The position numbers and the translations under genes are program-made. This document shows positions 45,767 to 53,290 of a DNA stretch of 64,000 nt, in pieces. Under the pieces are notes generated by a model. It did not search any database, had not been told where the DNA came from, and saw nothing but the letters and a program-made list of their open reading frames with translations. Source of the DNA: Flavobacteriales bacterium (lineage in GTDB: Bacteria > Bacteroidota > Bacteroidia > Flavobacteriales_E > Vicingaceae); contig JACJZB010000003.1 in the NCBI GenBank assembly GCA_020635815.1, positions 310,001 through 374,000 on the forward strand, read 5' to 3'. Position 1 is the stretch's first letter; the number at the start of each line of letters is the position of its first letter.

Positions 45767-46549
45767 TTAAAGAGTTTTAGCTCTATTCCAATAAACATCC
45801 ATTTCTTCAAGTGTCATTTCGCCCATTTTTTTACCATCCTTTGCAGATTCAGTTTCTAAGTATTGAAATCGCTTTATAAACTTTTTATTGGTTTTTTCTA
45901 AAGCATCTTCTGGGTTGATGTTTAAAAATCGGCCATAATTAATTAACGAAAAAAGAACATCGCCAAATTCATCTTCCATTTTATCACTTTGTTTATCCGC
46001 TTCGGCTTTAAATTCTTGTATTTCTTCATTTACTTTTTCCCAAACTTGCTCTTTGTTGTCCCAATCAAAACCAACACCTCTTGCTTTATCTTGTATGCGG
46101 ATGGCTTTAACTAAGGCGGGTAAAGCTCTAGGAACTCCTTCTAATACCGATTTTTTCCCTTCTTTTAATTTCAATTTCTCCCAGTTAGCTTTAACTTCTT
46201 CTTCATTGGCTACTTCAACGACCTGTCCCGAGTTTTCGGGATCTCCATAAATATGAGGGTGGCGATGAATTAATTTCTCACAAATTCCATTTAACACATC
46301 AGTAATATTAAAACTATTGGTTTCAGACCCAATTTTGGCGTAAAAAACAAGGTGAAGCATTAAATCACCCAACTCTTTTTTAACCTCTTCTAAGTCATTT
46401 TCTTGAATAGCATCCGTTAATTCGTAAGTTTCTTCAATGGTTAAATGACTCAAACTTTGCATGGTTTGTTTCTTGTCCCACGGACATTTTGCCCTTAAAT
46501 CGTCCATTATATTTAGTAATCTTACAAATGCTTCAGCTTCCTGTTTCAT
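45767..46549 (-). CDS. mazG: Nucleoside triphosphate pyrophosphohydrolase
   Basis: A 260-residue MazG with two all-alpha NTP-PPase domains. The first has LRAKCPWDKKQT, EETYELTDAI and ELGDLMLHLVFYAKI; the second has KVNEEIQEFKAE and DEFGDVLFSLINYGR. It cleaves NTPs to NMP and pyrophosphate and helps clear damaged nucleotides. Its stop abuts the stop of the convergent porP-like gene with no gap. The start is divergent from a PagL-like gene 27 bp away. Confidence 0.95.
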   Translation of the reverse strand: MKQEAEAFVRLLNIMDDLRAKCPWDKKQTMQSLSHLTIEETYELTDAIQENDLEEVKKELGDLMLHLVFYAKIGSETNSFNITDVLNGICEKLIHRHPHIYGDPENSGQVVEVANEEEVKANWEKLKLKEGKKSVLEGVPRALPALVKAIRIQDKARGVGFDWDNKEQVWEKVNEEIQEFKAEADKQSDKMEDEFGDVLFSLINYGRFLNINPEDALEKTNKKFIKRFQYLETESAKDGKKMGEMTLEEMDVYWNRAKTL

Positions 46550-46564
46550 ATCAACTTATTATTA

Positions 46565-46572
46565 TATTTTTG
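46565..46572 (+). promoter_or_regulatory. -7 element (TATTTTTG), near-leaderless, for PagL-like gene
   Basis: This exact TAnnTTTG match ends 4 bp before the GTG start at 46577, so the transcript would start at or beside the start codon. Confidence 0.4.
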
Positions 46573-46576
46573 CTTT

Positions 46577-47671
46577 GTGATTAAGTTTTGCTTCAAATAT
46601 CGGTTATTTTTTGCCTTATTTTTTATTTTAAAAATTGGAATTGCTCAAGACTCTATCCCAAATTTAGGAATAAAAGGAACTTTTCACTACGGATTTATTG
46701 CCCCACATAAACCTTTAGTTAATGAGGTAATTAAAGGGCATACTCAAATATTTGAACTTTCTGTTTATAAAAATACAACTGGACAACGACAGTGGGAGCA
46801 GTATTTTAATAGTCCCAAAACAGGAATCTCGGCATTTATAATAAATACAGGAAATGATGAGAGTTTAGGTAAGGCTTATGGATTAATTCCTTTTGTTGAA
46901 ATGCCACTAAACCATTGGAAGATCAAATGGAATTTAAAGTTTGGTTTTGGAGTTGGGTTTATTGAAAAACCTTTTAATAGGATTACTAATTACAAGAATT
47001 TAACCATTGGCTCTCATTTAAACGCATTGATTTTTGTAAATTCCTTATGGAACTTACCAATTAATGAACGTTTTAATACTTCACTAGGTTTATCTTTAAC
47101 ACATTTCTCTAATGGTTCCTTAAAACGACCCAACTTAGGGATTAATTTGTTATCGGTAAATTGTGGTGTTGGATATAATTTTGGAAAACGAAAACAAATA
47201 GTTCCATTTAATGAAGTAAATAAAGAAAAGACATGGAATAATTTTGTTGCGGTCTCAGGAGGAGTAAAAGAAATTCCACCAATAGGAGGTGATAAATATT
47301 TAGTGTATTCGTTAGTTTATCAGTGGATTAAAACTACATCAAATAAAAGTGGTTTTGGTGCTGGAACCGATGTTTTTTATAATACATCTTTAGAACCATT
47401 AATTAAAAGAGTGCAAAATGAAGACAAAGGAACAATTGGTAATTTAAGATTTGGAGTACACGGAGCCTACCAATTAGCTTTAGGAAAATTAACATTGCAG
47501 TTGCAGGTTGGAGGCTATGTATATACCGCCTACAAAGACAATGGCAATATCTATAGTAAATTAAATTCTCGTTATTTTGTTTCTGATAAATTATTTTTAA
47601 ACCTATCATTAAAAACACATTATGCAGTAGCTGATTTTATTGAGTATGGAATTGGTTTTAAATTTAAATAA
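46577..47671 (+). CDS. PagL-like acyloxyacyl hydrolase (lipid A deacylase family)
   Basis: 364 residues from GTG, needed for the signal peptide (ending KIGIA). It is a predicted outer-membrane barrel of the PagL/acyloxyacyl hydrolase family, with the catalytic pair in LTHFSNGSLKRPN (H176, S178; the H-x-S spacing matches PagL). The third catalytic residue of PagL, a glutamate 12 residues after the serine, is asparagine here (N190). The C-terminal half (about 200-364) is longer than classical PagL (about 150 mature residues). It may deacylate lipid A, but the substitution leaves this open. It shares one base with the following gene. Confidence 0.75.
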   Translation: MIKFCFKYRLFFALFFILKIGIAQDSIPNLGIKGTFHYGFIAPHKPLVNEVIKGHTQIFELSVYKNTTGQRQWEQYFNSPKTGISAFIINTGNDESLGKAYGLIPFVEMPLNHWKIKWNLKFGFGVGFIEKPFNRITNYKNLTIGSHLNALIFVNSLWNLPINERFNTSLGLSLTHFSNGSLKRPNLGINLLSVNCGVGYNFGKRKQIVPFNEVNKEKTWNNFVAVSGGVKEIPPIGGDKYLVYSLVYQWIKTTSNKSGFGAGTDVFYNTSLEPLIKRVQNEDKGTIGNLRFGVHGAYQLALGKLTLQLQVGGYVYTAYKDNGNIYSKLNSRYFVSDKLFLNLSLKTHYAVADFIEYGIGFKFK

Positions 47672-48417
47672 TGAATAATAAATACAAAATAGTACAATTT
47701 TTAATAGCAATAATTTTTATATGCTTGCTTTACAGTTGCGATAAAGACTCAGCATGTTTAAAAGGTGCAGGAAATGTTGTTACAGAAGATAGAACACCTA
47801 CGGAATCTTTTGACAAGATTTTCCTCAATCATAATATTAATTTACAGATAACTCAAGATAGTAATGTATCTATAACAGCTGTTGGAGGAGAAAACTTATT
47901 GTCGAGAATAATAACCAAAGTTGAGGATGGAACCTTAAAAATTTCAAGTGAAAACAAATGTAGCTTTCTAAGAGATTATGATAATTTGATTACAATTTAC
48001 TTAAGAGTTCCAAACATTAAAAACATTGAATACATTGGCTTTGGAGATGTCACGAGTAATGGGATTTTAAATTTTCCAGAACTTACTATAGACTCAAGAG
48101 AAGGAACAGGAGATGTTGATTTGACATTAAATTCTACCAATTTGTACTTAAAACAACACACTGGTCCTGCTGACTTTAAAATTCATGGAGTATCTAAGTT
48201 TTTATATGTTTATACAAATGGAAATGGATGGATGTATTGCCAAGATATGCTTGCCGATAAAGTGCACGTAAGTAGTAATGGAACTGGAGATGTTTTTGTG
48301 AACCCTGTAAATGAATTAAGAGTAGAATTACGTGCTATCGGTAATGTAAATTATTATGGTAATCCAGTATTAAACGTTACAGAGCATACAGGTAGTGGAG
48401 ATATAATAAAAAAGTAA
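47671..48417 (+). CDS. DUF2807 (head GIN domain) putative lipoprotein
   Basis: 248 residues. The N-terminal hydrophobic segment ends in a possible lipobox LLYSC (Cys about 23). The rest is a DUF2807 beta-helix-like domain (about 30-245), with the family's typical start GAGNVVTEDRTP and repeated glycine-rich turns (GFGDVTSNG, GTGDVD, GTGDVFVN, GSGDI). Such proteins are envelope-located in Bacteroidota; the role is unknown. It overlaps the PagL-like gene by 1 nt and is surely co-transcribed. Confidence 0.83.
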   Translation: MNNKYKIVQFLIAIIFICLLYSCDKDSACLKGAGNVVTEDRTPTESFDKIFLNHNINLQITQDSNVSITAVGGENLLSRIITKVEDGTLKISSENKCSFLRDYDNLITIYLRVPNIKNIEYIGFGDVTSNGILNFPELTIDSREGTGDVDLTLNSTNLYLKQHTGPADFKIHGVSKFLYVYTNGNGWMYCQDMLADKVHVSSNGTGDVFVNPVNELRVELRAIGNVNYYGNPVLNVTEHTGSGDIIKK

Positions 48418-48419
48418 AT

Positions 48420-49841
48420 TTATTTCTTTTTTAAAACTATAAACTTTATTTCTCTATTCCCTTCGGTATGATTGAATGTCTTTAATATGGATAAGGATGT
48501 AAAGGATTTAATTTTATCTTCAGAAATGCCATTTTCAACAAATCCAAACCAACTATCCCAAATAACTAAATCATTTGGTTTAATATCATCTAAACTTTCG
48601 TTGGATAATGTTCTTCTTATTGTTTTATCAAAATGATTTATATTAAGTAGTTCACTGAAGTAAGGATCTGAAAAGACAAAAGTGTTAGTTGATTTTTTAA
48701 TAGAGTTAATATAAGAGGCACACTCGTTTGCTAATTTTTGACTATCAGATAATGAAAAGTCATGTTTCCAGTTTATTGCTGCTTTATTACTTGTAAAGGG
48801 TAAAATAAGCACTCCTGCAATAAATATGGTTTTAATAGTAGTTTTAAGAATGTTGTTTTTTAATAACTTGTTTTCAGATAGTAGGTTAAGACCATAGTGA
48901 GCAATTAAAGCAATAAAAGGAGCAACAGAAATTAAAACTCTTTTTAATCCCATAGAATTAAAAATTCCTAAATACCAGAACAAAGAGTGTGCAATAAAAA
49001 AACTAAGAAAACTACCAAGTATAAGTGTGTTAGAGATGTTGAAAAATGGTTTTTTTGTACGTTTAAAAAACGTAACAATAATCGTTAATAAACCTACAAC
49101 CATTAAAATATAAATAGGAGCTCCTATTACATAAAAAAGTTGATGAACAAAATGAGTTATTTTACCACTACCATAAGTACTACTTAACTTTGCGTAAGGT
49201 ATTTTATTAAAAACCCATAATATATCATGATAATGAAAATAACCAATAAATGAATAAACAAGATGCCCAATGGTAAATAGCGGAATAAATTTCCATTGTT
49301 TTTTTATTAATAAGTAAAAGGCGAAGACGCCAATGATTATAAGTCCTTCAGACCTTACGAAAGGTAGAAAAGATAAAATAATAACTCCAACAAGGAATTT
49401 ATTTTTAGCAAATAAGTAAGCAGATAAAATAGTAAATAATGCAAAGAGAGGTTCTGTTAAACCAGAAAATGTTAAAGCAAAAAACAAAGGTGTAAATAAT
49501 AGAATTAGTGGTGCTAAAATAGGATGTTTTAAATTTAAATTAACAGCTAGTTTATAGGTGTAAAGAAGCGTAAAAAAAGTGACAATTACATTAAATAGCT
49601 TAATCCCAATAAAACCAATTTGAGCAAACGGAAATGCAAGCAATACAAAGACAGGTTTTGCCCAATGATCTAGAAATAAAGCGGGGTTATTTATTGCGTA
49701 TTTGGCATATAAATAATGTGAAATACTATCACCAGAACCATTTTCGCCAGTTCCGTTAAATGAGAATAGAATGACAGTAGCAACAATGGTATAAAATAAA
49801 AGCAAAATGAATATTTCATTTTGCTTAATTTTTTTGAGCAT
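48420..49841 (-). CDS. Multi-pass GT-C-like glycosyltransferase
   Basis: 473 residues with about 10-12 membrane segments. An acidic loop motif (GSGDSISHYLYA) follows the first helix, with LTEPLFAL and FVRSEGLIII further on, in the style of polyprenol-dependent GT-C mannosyltransferase-like proteins. Donor and acceptor are unknown. It is the last gene of a five-gene leftward operon with DUF4783, nadC, YihY and CHI-like genes (gaps 4-16 bp). Confidence 0.72.
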   Translation of the reverse strand: MLKKIKQNEIFILLLFYTIVATVILFSFNGTGENGSGDSISHYLYAKYAINNPALFLDHWAKPVFVLLAFPFAQIGFIGIKLFNVIVTFFTLLYTYKLAVNLNLKHPILAPLILLFTPLFFALTFSGLTEPLFALFTILSAYLFAKNKFLVGVIILSFLPFVRSEGLIIIGVFAFYLLIKKQWKFIPLFTIGHLVYSFIGYFHYHDILWVFNKIPYAKLSSTYGSGKITHFVHQLFYVIGAPIYILMVVGLLTIIVTFFKRTKKPFFNISNTLILGSFLSFFIAHSLFWYLGIFNSMGLKRVLISVAPFIALIAHYGLNLLSENKLLKNNILKTTIKTIFIAGVLILPFTSNKAAINWKHDFSLSDSQKLANECASYINSIKKSTNTFVFSDPYFSELLNINHFDKTIRRTLSNESLDDIKPNDLVIWDSWFGFVENGISEDKIKSFTSLSILKTFNHTEGNREIKFIVLKKK

Positions 49842-49852
49842 AACTAATGGTA

Positions 49853-50413
49853 TTATTTTCCTAACATTTGGTCTCTTAAATCATCGTCAGCAGGTTCGTT
49901 ACAAAACCAAATACCAAACAATGCTTGCTTAAATTTCAAACCTTTAATAGTAATCGATGGTTTATTGTTTTTATAAACCACAGTACCTTTGTTAGGAATG
50001 TAAACTAAATCATAAACGTCATTTTCTTTTATTTCAGGAGTAAAAATAGCTTTAAACTTTTCTATTTCATCTTTTAATTCATCTTGCTTACCTTTCATCG
50101 ATTTTTTAAATCCTTCATCTACAGCTTCAACCATTTTTTTAGTAGTAATCATTGATGAAATAATGTGCAATTTAATAGCCATTGTTTTATCATCATTCAT
50201 AACAGTTGTCGCATCAGAATATTTCTGTTCAGTATAAAGACCTCCTACATATAAATCAATCCAAAATTTTTCACGAATACCTGCACCATTTAATGCTAAG
50301 GTAGTTTCATTAAATTTAACTTTAGTGGGAATTGTAACTCCAGCAATTTCTTTTTGGGCAAATGAAAAGGTAATTAATGAAATAAAGATGCTTGTAAGAA
50401 TTAATTTTTTCAT
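49853..50413 (-). CDS. Chalcone isomerase-like periplasmic protein
   Basis: 186 residues with a signal peptide (1-19, ending SFAQ). The mature part matches the chalcone isomerase-like fold: EIAGVTIP, LNGAGIREKFWIDLYVGGLY and a C-terminal ALFGIWFCNEPADDDLRDQMLG. Bacterial members are secreted and are not known to act on chalcones; fatty-acid binding has been proposed for related proteins. The function here is unknown. It lies 12 bp after the YihY gene. Confidence 0.88.
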   Translation of the reverse strand: MKKLILTSIFISLITFSFAQKEIAGVTIPTKVKFNETTLALNGAGIREKFWIDLYVGGLYTEQKYSDATTVMNDDKTMAIKLHIISSMITTKKMVEAVDEGFKKSMKGKQDELKDEIEKFKAIFTPEIKENDVYDLVYIPNKGTVVYKNNKPSITIKGLKFKQALFGIWFCNEPADDDLRDQMLGK

Positions 50414-50425
50414 GATTTAAGCAGT

Positions 50426-51358
50426 TTAATTTTTATCTTTTTTAGTTTGTTTTGCATGTTCGATACTTGCATTTAATTCAAATCCAATAAGTAAAACTAA
50501 TGAATTAAAATATAACCACAACATAATAACAATAAGTGTCCCAATTGAGCCATACACCTTATTGTAAGTACCAAAATTGTTAATGTAAAAAGCAAACCCC
50601 CATGATAAAAGCATGATTAGTATTGTAGCCAAGCTTGAGCCTGCCGATACAAATCTAAATTTACTATTCCCAATGTTGCCATAATAGTAAATGGAAGATA
50701 TTCCTAAGAAGAATACACCGACTAAGACAATAAATTTACCTATTGTTAATAGAACAATTGAAATACCATTAGTTAGAAACCCTAAGGAAATTAAGTAAGT
50801 GATAATAACTTTACTAAATACAATAAGAGCTATGGCAATAACCATTAATACTGTTAAAATAATAAGTAATAAGAATGAAATTAATCGTTTTTTGATAAAA
50901 CTAGCTTCTTTAGTAGCATGATATGAGTTATTAAAAGCAATAATCATAGAGTTAACACCATCGCTTGCTAAGTAAATGGCAAACAAAAATCCAAAAGATA
51001 ATAATTCAGAATTTTTATGATTAATTAAATCATCTATTGTAGAAATAGCAAGTTCGTAAGCACTTGATGGTAGAACTTGTTCGATTAAAAGCATTAACTG
51101 GGAATGAAAGTTTTCAATAGGAATAAAAGGGATGATTGATAGTAAAAATATAAAAGTTGGAAAAAGTGCTAAAAAGAAACGAAAAGCAAGAGAACTGGCT
51201 CTTGTTGTTAATGAGTTTTTTTGTAGTCCTTCAATTAAAAATAATACTACATCAAATAAAGGAATCCCATCAAATCCAGGTAAAACTAATTGTTTAGACA
51301 AGCTTAATGGTTTTTGAACCAAATTAGTAGCTAGTATTTTTTCTAGGTATTTATTCAC
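50426..51358 (-). CDS. YihY/virulence factor BrkB family membrane protein
   Basis: A 310-residue inner-membrane protein with about six segments. Family signatures are LTTRASSLAFRFFLALFPTF near residue 50 and YKVYGSIGTLIVIMLWLYFN near the C-terminus. Once annotated as ribonuclease BN, the family is now regarded as a membrane protein of unknown, possibly transport or lipid-related, function. It starts 4 bp after nadC and is probably co-transcribed. Confidence 0.9.
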   Translation of the reverse strand: MNKYLEKILATNLVQKPLSLSKQLVLPGFDGIPLFDVVLFLIEGLQKNSLTTRASSLAFRFFLALFPTFIFLLSIIPFIPIENFHSQLMLLIEQVLPSSAYELAISTIDDLINHKNSELLSFGFLFAIYLASDGVNSMIIAFNNSYHATKEASFIKKRLISFLLLIILTVLMVIAIALIVFSKVIITYLISLGFLTNGISIVLLTIGKFIVLVGVFFLGISSIYYYGNIGNSKFRFVSAGSSLATILIMLLSWGFAFYINNFGTYNKVYGSIGTLIVIMLWLYFNSLVLLIGFELNASIEHAKQTKKDKN

Positions 51359-51362
51359 CGAA

Positions 51363-52196
51363 TTAAATGGCTTTTAAACTTAAATCTAAACTTTTTATTT
51401 GATGAGTTAAAGCTCCAACTGAAATATAATCAACTCCACATTCGGCATAATTTCGAATAGTTTTCTCTGTTATTCCTCCTGATGCTTCAGTTTCATATTT
51501 TCCGTTAATTAATTTTACGGCTGTTCGTAAATCATCGTAAGAGAAATTATCTAACATAATTCGATCAATCATACCAACACTTAAAATTTGATGAAGTTCA
51601 TCCAAATCTCTTGCCTCAATTTCAATTCTTAAGTCTCTATTGTTGGTTTTTAAATAATCAACAGTTGTTTTTATTGCTTTATCAATTCCACCAGCATAAT
51701 CTATATGATTGTCTTTGATCATAATCATATCATACAGCCCCATTCGATGATTTTCTCCACCACCAATTTTTACAGCCCATTTTTCAATTTCTCGTAAACC
51801 AGGAGTAGTTTTTCTGGTATCTAATATTTTTGTATTTAAACCATCAACCAGAGAAACATAATAAGCTGTAGATGTAGCAATACCGCTCATACGTTGCATA
51901 AAGTTTAAGACTAAACGTTCAGCTTGTAATATTGATTGCCTATTACCTTTAATTATAAAAGCAAGGTCTCCCTTTTTAATGGTATCACCATCGTTCAATA
52001 ATTTATTAAAAGATAAGTTAGAATCAATGCGGCTAAAAATTCTTTCGGCAAGCTCAATACCAGCAATGATACCATCTTCTTTAACCAACAAATGTGCTGT
52101 TCCAGTTGCATTATTAGGGATACATGCTAAAGAAGTGTGGTCTCCATCACCAATATCTTCTTTAATAGCAATTTCTATTAATTCGTCAATGTACAT
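51363..52196 (-). CDS. nadC: Quinolinate phosphoribosyltransferase (carboxylating)
   Basis: A 277-residue enzyme that converts quinolinate and PRPP to nicotinate mononucleotide, CO2 and PPi in NAD synthesis. LNFMQRMSGIATSTA, DTRKTTPGLR, GGGENHRMGLYDMIMIKDNH and the terminal SGGITE / YAECGVDYISVGALTH are complete. Length is normal. It lies 16 bp after the DUF4783 gene and 4 bp before the YihY gene. Confidence 0.97.
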   Translation of the reverse strand: MYIDELIEIAIKEDIGDGDHTSLACIPNNATGTAHLLVKEDGIIAGIELAERIFSRIDSNLSFNKLLNDGDTIKKGDLAFIIKGNRQSILQAERLVLNFMQRMSGIATSTAYYVSLVDGLNTKILDTRKTTPGLREIEKWAVKIGGGENHRMGLYDMIMIKDNHIDYAGGIDKAIKTTVDYLKTNNRDLRIEIEARDLDELHQILSVGMIDRIMLDNFSYDDLRTAVKLINGKYETEASGGITEKTIRNYAECGVDYISVGALTHQIKSLDLSLKAI

Positions 52197-52212
52197 GATT
52201 ATTTGTGAAATA

Positions 52213-52596
52213 TTATTCGTCTGTTTCTATTCTTAATTCAACAATGGTTGAGCTTCCATTAATCTCTTTATAAAGAATATATACCCTAAATTGACCTTTA
52301 ACGGTGTCAAGTGTCCCTATAGCATAATGTGTGTTGTTTTTAGCATCACCACTATTTAATATTTTAAAATCAGATGGCTTATTTTTAAAGAAGAAAGTTT
52401 TTAGTATGATAGTGCCCTGGGTTTTACTAAACATACCTTCATTCTCAGGAATACTTAAATCAATAGTAGTGTCAATAAATTTTGCTAACTCAGTTGCATT
52501 TCCAGTTTTTAAGGCATTTACTATGTTAGAGTTAAGAGGTAATGCTACTATGTATGTAGAAATAATTAATAATAATCCTAAAAAAAGGTTTCTCAT
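52213..52596 (-). CDS. DUF4783 secreted protein
   Basis: 127 residues with an N-terminal signal peptide (about 1-18) and a small alpha-beta domain of the DUF4783 family (NTF2-like shape; ALKTGNATELAKFIDTTID, KTQGTIILKTFFFKNKP). The family is found in Bacteroidota, often directly upstream of nadC as here. The function is unknown. It heads the five-gene operon. Confidence 0.83.
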   Translation of the reverse strand: MRNLFLGLLLIISTYIVALPLNSNIVNALKTGNATELAKFIDTTIDLSIPENEGMFSKTQGTIILKTFFFKNKPSDFKILNSGDAKNNTHYAIGTLDTVKGQFRVYILYKEINGSSTIVELRIETDE

Positions 52597-52673
52597 TTTG
52601 TTTTAATTTTTTTTGAGAAGTTAATAGCAACAATTAAGCCACATAAAAAACTTAACAATACAACTTGTACGCT

Positions 52674-52681
52674 CAAAAATA
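52674..52681 (-). promoter_or_regulatory. -7 element (TATTTTTG) for DUF4783-nadC operon
   Basis: This exact TAnnTTTG match on the minus strand lies 78 bp before the DUF4783 start and close to the divergent rlmH start. It is a weaker candidate than the others because of the long leader. Confidence 0.3.
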
Positions 52682-52701
52682 ATAATTTTTAAATTAGCCG
52701 A

Positions 52702-53172
52702 ATGAAGATTAAGTTAATAGTTATTGGCAAAACAGATGAATCTTATTTAAAAGAGGGAATTGATAAGTATTTAAAACGCTTAAGGCATTATATCTCATTC
52801 GAGATGATTGTGCTAAATGATGTGTCAGTTGGAAAAAAAACGAATATAATACTGCAAAAAGATCTAGAAGGAAAATTAATTCTAGAGAAAGTTAATTTAA
52901 ATGATTATTTGGTTTTATTGGATGAAAATGGGGAGCAATATACTTCAATTAACTTTTCAAAATATATCCAAAAGCGAATGAATGCTGGTAACGATTTGGT
53001 TTTTGTGATTGGTGGTCCGTTTGGGTTTTCAGAAGAAATTTATTCAAGAGCGAATGCTAAGTTGTCTTTATCTAAAATGACATTTTCGCATCAAATGATA
53101 AGACTATTTTTTATTGAACAAACATACAGGGCGTTTACAATTTTAAAAGGCGAAAAGTATCATCATCAATAA
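52702..53172 (+). CDS. rlmH: 23S rRNA (pseudouridine-1915-N3) methyltransferase
   Basis: A 156-residue SPOUT-class methyltransferase that modifies pseudouridine 1915 of 23S rRNA on 70S ribosomes. The knotted SAM site FVIGGPFGFSEE and the C-terminal SLSKMTFSHQMIRLFFIEQ with YRAFTILKGEKYHH are diagnostic. Length is normal. It is a single gene, divergent from the nadC operon. Confidence 0.97.
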   Translation: MKIKLIVIGKTDESYLKEGIDKYLKRLRHYISFEMIVLNDVSVGKKTNIILQKDLEGKLILEKVNLNDYLVLLDENGEQYTSINFSKYIQKRMNAGNDLVFVIGGPFGFSEEIYSRANAKLSLSKMTFSHQMIRLFFIEQTYRAFTILKGEKYHHQ

Positions 53173-53290
53173 GTTAGGGTTAAAGATATTAACGATTGTT
53201 AATAAGTCTCATTAGTTATTTCTGTCTAAATATATTATATTTAACCTCCTTTTTAAGGAAAAAACATAAAACTAAACTAAATTAAAAATC

